Shown piece by piece: positions 42,597 through 54,113 of a DNA stretch of 64,000 bases; positions within the stretch are counted from its first letter, which is position 1; the number at the start of each line of letters is the position of its first letter. Under the pieces are notes generated by a model. That model had not been told where the DNA came from and searched no databases. It saw nothing but the letters and a program-made list of their open reading frames with translations. The stretch lies in NCBI GenBank assembly GCA_020137815.1, contig CM035357.1, positions 1,838,020-1,902,019 on the forward strand, written 5' to 3'. Origin of the DNA: Hormiphora californensis (taxonomy: Eukaryota; Ctenophora; Tentaculata; Cydippida; Pleurobrachiidae). A program made the position numbers and the translations under genes.

Positions 42597-45399
42597 ATGC
42601 GAAAGATCAAGCGTCATCTTTCGTTCACGCTCCGCAGCCGGGATCAGGATGATGTTCTTGTTAAGAAAGAGCTCAGTCCTGTGTTTCTGAAGAAAAATAC
42701 TGAAGGTACACACAACTCTTGCCTTGTTCGACCCTGTTAGAAAAAAAAAACTGAAAACAACTTCATATTTCAGTTTTGTCATGCCGGTGTGTTATCTTTG
42801 CTGTTTATTATTGACCAAACACATCACTTTTCACTGATAAAATTCGCCTCAGATTTCGCTCAGACGCTTCTACTCATTAAAAACCAAGACGAGGAGAACC
42901 GCGGTGTAGCATGTAAGGACGGCTCACTCACACGAACATCATCATCTCCTAAATTTTCTTCCTTTTTCCGCCGCTCCTCCTCCAACTCAAGACTCCTCTC
43001 ACCGCCCCTTGCCAAGATCAAGTCCAGCGACAGGTAACATGCAGATATTAACACGTTTGTAAAATGAAAAGGGGAAGAATTTTATGTTTATAAAACGAAA
43101 AGGGTAAAGAATTTATGTTTGGCAAACGAAAAGGGGAAGAATTTCAAACTTATAAAAAAGGGAGGAAAGTTGTTAAATTTCACACTCCCCCTGTAGCTCG
43201 AAGAAAAGTAGCTCGGAGGTCCTCTCGGGGAGCAGTGACTACACCAAACCCCAAGCATTTTAGACAGCATTTTTGTAGATTGTAGAGAGGATCCGGGGGA
43301 GGATTCCTTTGATAACAGGGGGCTCGGGCTAGGGAACAAGAAACACATGGAGTTTTTCTTTTGATGAAACAGCGAGCCATGTCCCTAACTACACATAATG
43401 TAAGTGCCATGTCCCTAAAGTTAGTAGTCGGACCCCAATTTAACAGCACCCCGATTTTTAAGTCCGGGACAAAAAACCGTTCCCCGAGGGGGGGAGTGGC
43501 GGGGGGGACGCGGGGCGGAAGGGCGGCAAGCGGGAGGCGGACGGTGCGCGCGGCGCGCGCGGTGCGGCGGAAGGGACGAAGGGTGAGCGGACGGAAGGCC
43601 CCCAAGAAACATAAGGGGGCGCACGGGTCCCCCCACCCCCCGTCGCCGCCCCCCCCGCCCCCAGGGCGCCGCCCACCCATGGGAGCGCCACCCCCCAGCT
43701 AGAGTCACAGGAGGCCGGGCCCCAGGAGTGCCTTCGCCCTCAGGCTCCCTCCACCCTCGCGGGCTCCGCCGGGCCACCCTCGGTGCCCCATGGTGGGAGC
43801 CCGGGTGTTGGGCGCTCACGACCGGGCCGGACGGGTGACGGTGGGAGCGTGCCCCCGCCGGTTCATGCGCTCCGGCCGGTCACGGCCGGCGTGGGTTTAG
43901 GCTAAGGGTGTTCGGCCGGCAGGGGGGGTGGGGTCGGTTACCATCAGTTGGTGTTATTTTGATGTGTATATTTTTGCCTTAAAATAATAAAAGCATCTCA
44001 GATGCAACGAAAAAGTCATCACAACCTCATTTTTATTTTGAGTGTGTGATTTAATTTTCATTCGTTTATTTTGTATTGTTTAACTCTTCCTGTTTCCTAA
44101 TCCTGGTCATGCGGTGATCTCACCAGGTCATGCTTATTATGCGGTTTTAGTTTCAAATTGGTTTATGACAGACGGCAGTCTTCTCTATCCCTATTGCGCG
44201 CCCGCGCGCGGGCGCACGGGAGAGCGGCGCGCGCGCGCGCGCGGCGAGCGCGCGCACACGCAAGGACGCACTTTCTTCGCTTATGATTGAGCTGTTTTTG
44301 TAAATATCTCAACCTCAATAAAAACTAAAAAAGAAAAGAGCACAAGTATGGAAAAACAAACAAAAAAACAAAAAAAAACTAATAGTAATGCACGATGTAA
44401 TGTAATACAAAGGCTGTTCTATTGATTAATGCATAAGCCTCTCTGAATATAGATGAGAAAAAAAGATAGAGAAATATAGTAGAAGGAAAATCGAATGTTC
44501 GAATCTCAATTTCATGGGATTATTTGTAGCGAAAAGGAGAATAGTTAATTTATCCAACAACAAGGCGATATAATGAAAAGCATATAATACCACTAAATTA
44601 GGCTAAGTTCCGCAGTTCTTTTTGAATGTGCTTGTTTTACCCTCCTGAACCCCCGTTTCCTGCTATTTGTAATTACACACACAAGCCCATATATTGTGAA
44701 ACCTGCTCGGAATAAAAACACTGACCGGTATTACATTGCAGTCACTATCCACACAGGCAAACAAACTCTCTTTGTGGTGGATCCATCATTCGGAACCGTC
44801 GCCCCCTGATGTGCACCAGTGCAGGCGGGAGGGCGGGCCAGCGAGACTATGGCTCTTGGAGATACAAAAAGTCAAAGTATGGCCGAAAGTAGTAAGTAGT
44901 TTCGTCTCGAAATTTATCGATTCAAATACTACGTAAACATGGTGAGAGGTTGGTCGGTACTATTTAGGCAGGGAGCGCGAAGCCGTGGGAGAAGGGGACA
45001 TGAGGAGTCAGGGGGGGGGGCGTAGGCAATAGTGAATAGAAGGGGAAAGGGGAAAAAGTCCCCATCCGAGAAAGAGGGGAGTAGGGGCGAGGAAGTAGAG
45101 GGATGAGAGGACAGGGAGAGGAGGCAGACAGGGGCGCAAGCAAAACACCACAAAGCGGGAGACGGATGAGAAAGAAGGCACGGCAAGCAGAGCAGACGCG
45201 AAAGGGGAGGAAGGGGAGCGCGCGCGCGCGCGCGCGCGAGCGAGAGAGAGGGGGAGGAGAAGAAGAGAAGAGAGAGGAGAGAGAGAGAGCGAGAAGAGAG
45301 AAAAAAGAGAGAGCAGAGAAGAGTCAGAGAGGCGACAGCGCGCGAGAGAGAGAGAGAACGAAAAAGAGCGAGTAGGAGCGAAGCAAAGAGCGAGAGAGC

Positions 45400-45431
<32 letters not shown>

Positions 45432-45432
45432 T

Positions 45433-45469
<37 letters not shown>

Positions 45470-47992
45470 TAGAGGAGAGAGAGAGCGCAGGAGAGTATCT
45501 CTCTCTCTCTCTCCCTCTATCTGTCAGAGAGTTTATAGCACCTGTCCTCACAAGACTGATTCTCAGTATAACACGTGTGTTCTAGGGAAGAGAGAGGATT
45601 GATTAATGTGTAAAAAAACGATAATAAAGTTTACGTCTCCCGCTCTGGTCCTATCCATTCTATTTGTCTGTGTACGGACTAACTCTAGTTATAGATCGGG
45701 AGGGGTCTTACTAATGAGTATAGTTCAGCAAATTGGGTACTATAGAGCTACTATTTAAGCAAATTCGAGTTGATTATGACTTAGAGAAACCCCACGCACC
45801 TAGATCGGAATCTACGAGGGAGGATGAGAGGCAAAGATAAGATGAGGGAGAGAAAACGGTGGGAGTCAGGGTTCGGTTGATACATCAATACAGGTACGAA
45901 ATGTAGAAGTGTAGAGGTTTCCGAAAGTGGTATTTTAAGTGTGTGGAAACCACTTAGAGGAGTATATGGTGAGGATTTGGGATATATTCGACGCGCTCAA
46001 CACAAAGCTCGAGGCTAGTCGCAAATTCCACCCACACTCGAGCTGGCCTGAAAAAAGAAGAAGACCCTAAGTACATCAACCCACAAACGACACAGAGGGC
46101 GAAGCCAAACAGGTAACGACAGACACAAGAAGTCCCAAACACACACACTCAACACAAAAGGAGAAACCTCATCAGATCAAGAGACCCCCCCCCATAACAA
46201 CTACAACCAGCAATCGCCCCGCCACCACAAAAAATCCAACCCCCCACCACCAGAGGAAATAAAAAGGGGAATACGAGCCTCATGGAAAAAAAGTTAAGCT
46301 AAGTTGAGACAGGTAAGGAAGATGAGGAAGTTATTTGGTACGGGGGAAGTGTCCGGAAAATTAAACTTCAACAGACAGACAGCCACGACGAATTACATAA
46401 AACACCGTTATATAATAAAGTCCATTTTTTTTCAAATGTTCAACCAAAAAACGGATCTCCCGTACACATGAAAAAAACAAACATAAAAGATAGAGGGCGG
46501 AGCGGACCAGGCACCGAGGACAAAGATAGCAAGAAAAGGTGAGCAAGACCCTCAGAAAGAACCGAAAAATAAATGCCGAAAAGAAGAACAACACCTACCT
46601 GACCACCACAGAGACAGAGAAGGTGGACCCCCACCAGACAAACAGTCGCGCTCCCACGTGACTGCGCTAGAAAAGTGAGCTATGCGATGAAATAAACCGG
46701 AAAAACGGTGGTCGGGAATACTAAAAAAAAAGGGAAGGGAGAGAAGTACAGGTGGAGTTGTCTAAAAGATAGTTATCTAATTAGTAAAAAAAAGGGAATT
46801 GGAAGTGCGGATGGGGATAGTGTTTTCTTGAATAGTATGACATAGGACCGTCGGGGTCACTTGACCCCGATATATAACCCCGACGGTCCTATGTCATACT
46901 ACCGAATTGTGATGTTATATCATCATTGTCTGTCCGAATCGTGTTGGCTGGATCTTGGTGTTGTGTGTGTGGTCGATGTAAACTACTAATTGTATAATTG
47001 CTGAATTTCTCGGGATGCGTAAATTAAGCTGTTCAGAACTTTGTGTGGGTTGATTCGCCTGACACTGTTTCCGAACAATTCAACATTGTGGGTTGTCAGA
47101 TTCAGTGAAAAAAACGCCAAAGAAACCAGTGACTCTAGAGTCCCCTTCATCAAGATTTTGTAGTACTACATATATCAATTCTGATTGCCTTTTACTGATG
47201 AAAAGCTTGGAAACAGAACTCTGAATACTTCTTTACCCTTACTTTTAATTAATTTATACGTGATCTTCGACGACTACACGCTCACGAGAAACAAAGAGAA
47301 AAGATCCCCCAACCACACCCCCCCCCCAAGCACAAAAAACAGAACCGTAAGCCAAACCAGCACACCAACCCTAAGCAAGACAGAACCACCCCTATAACAA
47401 AACACGACGACAATTACACCAAAGACACCCTAAGATCATATCCCCCACTAATCGAAGAATAAAACGCAACCACAACCCGGACCCTATTCCCCCTAAAGCG
47501 AAGCAAATCAAAAGCACAATACGAAAGCATAGAGAAACAACCTAATAGGTTATTTGAGGGCAAAGGACGGAGCGTAAGGGTTTATTAAGAAAACCTTAGG
47601 AGACCAGTAGTATTCCTGATTCGGTCGGTTCCGATTATAACCAACTTCCAGTACGCCACATTTCTGCAAGGGGAAAAGGAGAAAGCGGCAAGGGAGGGAA
47701 GAAAGAGAAGGAGGAGAAGAAAGGGGGAGTAGTAGATTGAGATAGAAGGACGCTTCCGAAGGATATAATCACAAAATGTGTCGATAATCTAGATATATTT
47801 TTAGCCCCATCCCTACATCTCACTTTTCACGGCCGTGTGAGAATATAGGAAAATGAGATAACTGTCGTGTGGTTGTTGACGAAGGTTAATAGGGCTCACA
47901 CAGAACGTCACAGTGAGTATAGTAGGAGATATTAAATTCTATCGTATACTCTCTCTAGTCGCGATCTATAAGAGCCGATAGCGAGTGATCTA

Positions 47993-48046
<54 letters not shown>

Positions 48047-51000
48047 CCTGCGATCATTTCTCAATCACCACGTCTGTGGAACACGCCCCTCTTTCTCTCA
48101 TCTCTCTTGCATATCCAGCGCATAATGGTATGTTTCTCTAACCTCTCTCTCTCTCTCTCCAAGATTCAATCTCAAATAAGTTTTCCAAGAAAACGCAGGA
48201 ATCGTGAATTAGAAATTAAACCCAGACTAAAGTCTGTTTTGCATGTCTTACTGAAACCATGTGTGCACCACCTTATATTCTTAACCACACGCCCACAATC
48301 GCTTTAACAACATTCACCCACCCGAAATAATTTAAACTCCTCTTTGAAACCCATTTTGAAACCCATTTTGAAACCCTCTTTGAAACCCTCTTTGACACCC
48401 ATTTTGTTTCAGCAAAACCCGCCGTGTCAACTGAAGAAGAGTAACAGTGTCAAGTATCACGATGGGAGGAGACCTACTACATTGACGAGGAGTTTGTCTG
48501 TCGGTGCAGCTGCAAGGAAGAACGGGTATCATCCAAAACTCTTCCCATTTGAGGTAAGATATATTGATTGGTGCCTCCTCGTGGGGCATCATGAAACAAT
48601 TGTATAGACCTTAAAAGCTTCCGTTGTTTTTAATTTGTAAGATATATTCATACAGTCAAACTCCTTGCCTGGCTAGACTGTGTTTCGGGCGCCCCGCCAA
48701 ATGTAAAGGGAGGGTTAGAACATAGCAACAAACTCCGATTTACCGGGAGGATAAACTTCCTCCAATATAGGAGGATGTTTAACCCCGATATAACGGACAC
48801 CCCGATATACCGGGTAAAATCCTTTCCCCCTGAGAATCCCGGTAAATCGGGGTCCGACTGTACTATCATCCCCCTATCATCTGATCCGTGTGAAGTAGGA
48901 TAGGACTGTGTTTTGATGCCTCGGAAGTCATTGAATGTCAATGGATCAATGGTAGACCTGCTTGATGCTATACATTGGCACAGAGTCTGCTGTCTCCAGA
49001 AAGGGAGACTGAAAGAGAGAGTGTTATATAAAACCTCCATTTGAAAGTAGAATGACATCATTAGATAGCGTGCTTTACATGCTTTCAGAGAGATCTAATG
49101 GATTCACCAGCCCTCATCACGTTAAATATTGGCATGGATGAAAATTCTATCAGATCTTTTTGTAGCTAATTTTTTTCATTATGTATCACTAAAACGAATA
49201 TATTGTAAAAATATTTACTAGAGTTATAAAAAGTAATTAATGTTAATTATCGATAATTATCACTAACACAACCACCAATAATTTCAGCCAGATGACGGAT
49301 TCGGCAGGATAGAATCTTACACAAGATTAGAGAAGTTGGGAGAGGGAACATACGCTAATGTATACAAGGGGAGGAGCAACATTACCGGAGCGTTAGTGGC
49401 CCTGAAGGAAACGTGCCTTGAACACGAGGAGGGAGTGCCGTGTACTGCGATACGAGAAGGTAATGTGGGCCATGAGTGTGTGATTTGTGTGATAATGTGT
49501 GATTTGTGTGATAGTTTGAGAGAGGGAGGGCAGTTTTTTCTGGCTTGGCCTGTGAGAAAAAGTAAACTTCTTGTGCAGTAGAACCTTTGGATGCGGAGAA
49601 AATACGGGAAAAACTGCTTTGGTATTTTCACACGCACTTTAGTTAGTGGGAAGCAGGAACCGACCGAAACAAGTAAACAACCAATCAGAACTCGTTATTT
49701 AGGTCACGTGACTGGTTATCAGCCAATCAGGGACCAGTATTTCCTGATTCGGTCGGTTCCTGGTGGGAAGGTGTCTGTATGGGTGATGTGTCTGTTTGAA
49801 CGTGTGATATAGAGAGAGAGGCCGGGTTGATGTGTGTGTGTGTTGCAAGTTTTAACTCTCAATGACACCATGCTGGGAGGAGAGGAAAGGAGGGGAAGGA
49901 GGAGCTGATAATGGGAAAAGGGTGAGGTAGGGGGAGGAGAGAGGAGAGAGGGGGAGGGGGAGGAGGGGATAAGTCTTGGGTCTGTAATTTGTTGGTTGGT
50001 CCGGGGGCAAAAATTGAGAGGAGAGAGAGAGAGAGACTTAGAGAGAGGAGGACGAAAAGAGGAGGACAGAGAGAGACAGAGACAGAGAGAAAGAAAGAAA
50101 GAGAGAGAGATAGGGTCACATATGAGAAAGTGTGGAATATTCGTGATTGCCGAGATTAATCCCTGCCGAGATGAGATTTACAGGCACCAGACAGAACAAG
50201 ACGAAGGGCTGGCAGTGGGATATCATCGAAGTTAGTGCACGCGACAGTGTGGCAGTGGAAATTTAATATCTATAATGGGTAGAAAGTAGATGGGACGGGA
50301 TATTGATAGTGACGTCGTTAGTTAGAGTTCTGTGTGTAATATTCATTGAGGATAAGATGACTGTGATATAGAGGGGGGTGTGGTCTTATATAAAGAACAA
50401 TATGAACCACTTGTGCAGCAGCTGTGATGGCGTATTTGAACTAAGAAATATGAAGGTCACTAATTGTCAGGCACTGACTGTAACATCGCACACGCTGCTA
50501 CGCAAGGTGCAGAGAGGACAGTCTTAGATGAGACAAAAGGTCACGTACTTTGAACTTTGAACTTCCTTTAATTTACCTCCCCTTCATATATCCACATCAA
50601 ATCGGATCTTTTCACAGATGTTCCCCGCACGAACTCGTTTATCTAATAGCTATCTGATATATCTATCTCTGTTCCACAGTTAATCCTTCCAACCACAATA
50701 TTATAGACAGACCTGTCGAAATCCAGATATTAACTTTAATTGTTTCAGTTTTTGTTCATGTTTGTAGTAAACAACTTGTTGTAGATAAAATCAATGAAAA
50801 TATACCTCTTTCTCAAGGAATGAGAGAGAAAGAGATAGAGAAAGAGAGGATTGAAAAGAGAATTAGAGATAGAGTAAGAGAGGGGAGTATGTAGATGTGA
50901 ATTACATTACGACGGTCACAGTATAATGACCCCCCCCCCCCCCCCCGCACACACACACATGAATCATTACATTAAGGGGTGGGTGGGGTCCAAAAAAAAA

Positions 51001-52373
51001 CACCCCTGCGGTACACAAAATACACATGCATATATTGGGGCTGACTTTTTCAAGGTCATGCATTATAATGTTTATACCTTTTCTCATGATCATGAGGCCT
51101 AAAGAAAAGGTATAAACATTATAATGCATGACGCCATGATGCCTCAACCCCATGATGTCCTAATAACAATCTCTCTAACAATTCTAATATTTATCAATCT
51201 CCTCAGGGGTGTTGGCTGCATCTTGAGTGAGATGTGTACCGGCAAGGCTCTATTCCCTGGATCCACTGTAGAAGAGGAGCTTTATCTTATCTTTTCGGTA
51301 CGTTTTTAACCTTTTTAAACTTAGAATTAAATCGAATTGATCTGATCGATTGAGAGACTCAGTCTCCGAAAAAAGTGAAATGATACAGAGAGGATAAAGG
51401 GTGTAATGTAGGGAAGCAGACTGGAAATAGATGATCCGAGAGGGAGGGAGAGAGAGCTGCTGTTTTGGCTCTACACTTGACCACACTACCACAGCTCACT
51501 CTCTCATCATCCCAGAGATTGCTGTGTTGTTCTCGGTTGTGTAGCGCGCGAAACGTTCACTGTTGACAACACCGCGCGCACCCATTTCATAGTGTGTACA
51601 GAACTGAAACACACAAACAAATGGAAGTACACACACAAACAAACAAACAAATTAACCCCTTTTTATCTCAAACTTACCCTTGTTTCGTTCAAAAGAGAGG
51701 TTCGAGCAAGAATATTTTTATCTCCATTTCCCCCCCCTTTTAAAATTTCTATTCCATATCTTCCTCGACTAAAGCCCCTACCAACGGAATCAACCTGGCC
51801 GGGTGTCTACCAAATACCTGACTTTCTGGCGGGGGATTGGCCACACAGTGAGGGGGAACCCATAGAGAAATTGGGATTGAGACTCGATACAGCTGGGGTT
51901 GATCTATTGGACAAGTTCCTAAAGGTAATGTTGTTGGATAAGTGTGAAGAAAAGATAGAATTGTAATGACAGAGTCTTCAGTCTTATTTCTCCAATTCCC
52001 AGTTAAACCCCTCTAACCCCCTTCCTCCCTCTCTCCCTCCAGTACCTCCTAATCAGTAATCCTAAACCCCATTTTCTCGTCTACCACCCTCTCCACAGTT
52101 ACCCACTAACCCCGCATATCTCCACAACCCCCCCTCCTATCTCCCCAGTTACCCACTCTAACACCTATTTTCCCTCCAGTACCCCACTAACCCCCTATTC
52201 TCCCACTTAACCCCCCTAGTTCCAACCACGTACCCCCCTCGATGGAGGATATCGGCGGGTGAAGCCCTAAAACACAAATGGTTCTCCTCTCTTCCAGCTG
52301 CAGTACACACAACACCCCCGACACAATCTATATTCGTACATAAAGAGATATTCCTCCGGTCGACGCCCTCTTA
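42597..52373 (+). CDS. CDK17: PCTAIRE-type cyclin-dependent kinase (CDK16/17/18-like), core exons missing
   Basis: Recognised exons: 42597-42705 ([14 protein letters not shown]), 42853-43033 (Ser-rich), 48413-48553, 49288-49459 ([17 protein letters not shown], and the family motif PCTAIRE), 51207-51297 ([19 protein letters not shown]), 51775-51924 ([11 protein letters not shown]) and about 52230-52373 ([13 protein letters not shown], stop TAG). These follow human CDK16-18 in order. The segment with HRDLKPQN, DFGLAR and the activation loop, about 110-120 residues, should lie in 49460-51206, but neither strand there shows it. The last acceptor is also unclear: only AG sites in repeated ccctccagtacc-like sequence precede it. 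A possible extra exon is at 44741-44889 (phase unresolved). Either the assembly lost DNA or this copy is inactive. Confidence 0.8.
43034..43424. other. Kinase intron, A-rich tandem words
   Basis: aaaacgaaaaggg(ga)aagaat is repeated three times at 43063-43145. Nothing else was recognised. Confidence 0.5.
43485..43930. other. Abrupt GC-rich island
   Basis: The base composition jumps from AT-rich to very GC-rich (long g/c runs, cgcgcggcgcgcgcgg) for about 445 bp, then drops back at a polyadenylation-like aataataaaa (43983). It begins where the left end of a Tigger-like element (43425-43470) breaks off. Open frames on both strands here follow from GC bias, not coding. Its origin is unclear. Confidence 0.6.
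44000..47600. other. Low-complexity stretch in the kinase intron
   Basis: Contains a gcgcgc run (44192-44260), GA-rich microsatellites (45085-45500) with a (cg)n core at 45218-45240, and A-rich or C-rich scrambled sequence at 46150-47500. A possible exon (44741-44889) has an acceptor ttacattgcag and a donor gtaagt but no recognised product. I see no other gene. Confidence 0.5.
46834..46900. repeat. 67-bp palindromic MITE
   Basis: The arms agtatgacataggaccgtcg plus gggt and their exact reverse complement lie around gacttgacc-like centre text. Confidence 0.85.
47602..47632. repeat. MITE family 1, terminal fragment
   Basis: Only the last about 30 bp of the element, ending ctgattcggtcggttcc. 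Confidence 0.75.
48000..48045. repeat. TC microsatellite
   Basis: Uninterrupted (tc)n of about 40 bp in the kinase intron. Confidence 0.95.
48340..48412. repeat. Tandem repeat running into a kinase acceptor
   Basis: Five or six units of tttgaaacccat/tttgaaaccctc end in attttgtttcag, the acceptor of exon 48413-48553. The last unit supplies the pyrimidine tract of the splice site. Confidence 0.8.
48666..48729. repeat. Short dispersed element (ttgcctggctagactgtgtt)
   Basis: About 60 bp from ttgcctggctagactgtgtt to gggagggttagaacatagca. Other copies lie at 54320-54361 (internally deleted) and 62801-62852, the last flanked by gtgttaac on both sides, a possible 8-bp target duplication. Confidence 0.7.
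48730..48862. repeat. Tigger/pogo-like MITE, left end lost
   Basis: Contains cgatttaccgggaggata and ends gtaaatcggggtccgactg. It abuts the short dispersed element on its left. Confidence 0.75.
49656..49760. repeat. MITE family 1 copy
   Basis: 105 bp, inverted ends ggaaccgaccgaa / ttcggtcggttcc. It lies in the kinase intron that should contain the catalytic-core exons. Confidence 0.93.
49761..51053. other. Kinase intron without the expected exons
   Basis: GA-rich microsatellite at 49870-50115, gagaga-rich sequence at 50815-50885 and a C-run at 50930-50946. I searched this interval for HRD, DFG and activation-loop coding sequence on both strands and found none. Confidence 0.6.
51054..51131. 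repeat. Inverted repeat
   Basis: gtcatgcattataatgttta plus taccttttct pairs with agaaaaggtataaacatta plus taatgcatgac around tcatgatcatga. Confidence 0.8.
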
Positions 52374-52421
52374 GCTACACCCTTCCGGCATAACCCGAGT
52401 AAGTTACCCCCGCCCCCAACT

Positions 52422-52478
52422 CTGTCTAGCGCCTATAGACCCCGTTTTAATTCAGATAGGGTCGGCGTCGCCATACAG
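52422..52478. repeat. Degraded GC-rich MITE (ctgtctggcggcgcc family)
   Basis: Ends ctgtctagcgcctatag and gtcggcgtcgccatacag, a decayed copy of the family at 15708. Confidence 0.5.
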
Positions 52479-52499
52479 CCCCACTCGAGCACCCTACTA

Positions 52500-53133
52500 A
52501 TAATGGAATCGATTCATCATGGTTTCTCCTAATAACAACCTATAATATTTCAGAGGATAAGAAACGTCGCTTCGAAGGAGCGGGACTTCGTCTGAACTGA
52601 CTCTAACTGGGATATACATCCAATTGCATGTTTAGCTTCAAATACATGTGTTAAAGATCTGAAAACCGCGGAGACAGCTCAGAAGATTGATATGATGCTC
52701 CTTCCAATAGTGTTGTTATGACAACATGTCGTTATGGCAACATGACGAGTTGTGATGGAATGAAACAGTTGAATTTGAAAGAAATTTTGAAAAAGACCAA
52801 TATATATCGTGAGAGCTTTATGAACTGTGAAAACGACAGTGAGACGGTTTTTGACGAAAAAAAATATCTTGTGTTAGAACGTTGTTACTACTGCCAATGC
52901 GCCCAATTAACCAACCTCTTTTAATTATATTCATTATTCAATTCCAAACTGCATCGGGAAGATCCTCAATCCTAAAAGTAAATCTCACGCGAGAAAGTAC
53001 CTCCCCCCTACGTGAGGGGGGTCGTGCGGGAGGACCTGAATACGTGACAGCTGCTTCACTGTCACAGCTTGTATCCACTATCCAAGCTGCGTTACCCATT
53101 ATCCCATATACCAATACCCCGCCTAGACAGGTA

Positions 53134-53187
<54 letters not shown>

Positions 53188-54090
53188 CTAGACAGGTATA
53201 TACCGATATATCCCTAGTTTGGACAGCACAAAGACCTGTCTGAACCCGGGCCGCAGCTGGGATCAGGGGGTCAGAGCTGGAAACTTCAAAACAGATTCAC
53301 TTGTGTGTGCTGAAAGAGTTCATCGTAGAGACCCCGATGGTTTTACAGGTATAGTGCAACTGAGTACACGTCACTGGTGGAATACACATTTGACAGTTAC
53401 TGCAGTGCTATCAATCTCCTAAGTGCTCATCTGGAGGGGGCGACTCGACTCCTCTCTCTCTCTCTCTCTCTATCCTCGTCTCTCTCTCTCTCGTCTATGC
53501 TCTTCTATTCTCATCCTATATCTCCATCGTATCTCATCTCTCTTTTCTCTCTCTCTCACACACACAAAATCTCTCAACAACAGTCTGCGAGTTTACATGA
53601 CGAATATTCCAGTCTGTTGAGGGGTTGCTCTCTTTGGCCTGATTTAGTGAGAGATACAGAGAGAGGGATCAGAGATACAGGGAGGGAGTGAGAGAGGGAG
53701 GGAGAGAGAGAGAGAGGGAGGGAGTGAGAGAGGGATCAGAGATACAGGGAGAGAGGGATCAGAGATACAGGGAGGGAGGGACATGAGATGCTACATGACA
53801 TCCCCCGAGAGATACTGAGATATTATGTTAGGCCACTTAGTGTTTTACTATCAACTATTTGTTGCTCCGCGGAGTATCATGAAGTCTAGCCTATGCCCCA
53901 TACCTGACACCACTTCACTTGTGTCGAGCCTTCATTCCTTCAAATTGTTGATATTATTGCTTTAGTAGAGAGGGGTCAGGGGGTACCTCAGCCCTATACC
54001 CAGCCGGAGAATAGCTAAATTGAGCTTGCCCAATGTGTGTGTGTGTATTTACTCAGATATTATTGCTGTTTGTTAATTTGAACTCCTAAT
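52500..54090 (+). other. Unassigned exon-like pieces between kinase and cyclase
   Basis: Exon-like stretches with splice signals include about 52980-53130 (EYVTAASLSQLVSTIQAAL), 53358-53445 after ttttacag (YTSLVEYTFDSYCSAINLL) and about 53582 on (SASLHDEYSSLLR). They are helical in character, and I do not recognise the protein. They could form a small gene or a 5' extension of the cyclase. A 53119-53130 donor string (ccgcctagacag|gtat) is repeated at 53185-53195 across a TC microsatellite. Phases were not resolved. Confidence 0.3.
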
Positions 54091-54113
54091 TGTCTCAGGG
54101 TCGATATCGTAAA

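Noticed and set aside
43180-43819. Arg/Ala/Pro-rich frames of 113-166 codons
   Set aside because: They arise from the GC-rich island, where stops are rare on both strands; no recognisable protein.
44741-44889. LCGGSII-like string suggesting a trypsin-type protease exon
   Set aside because: It appears only in one of the possible phases, has no His/Asp/Ser triad context, and lies inside the kinase gene.
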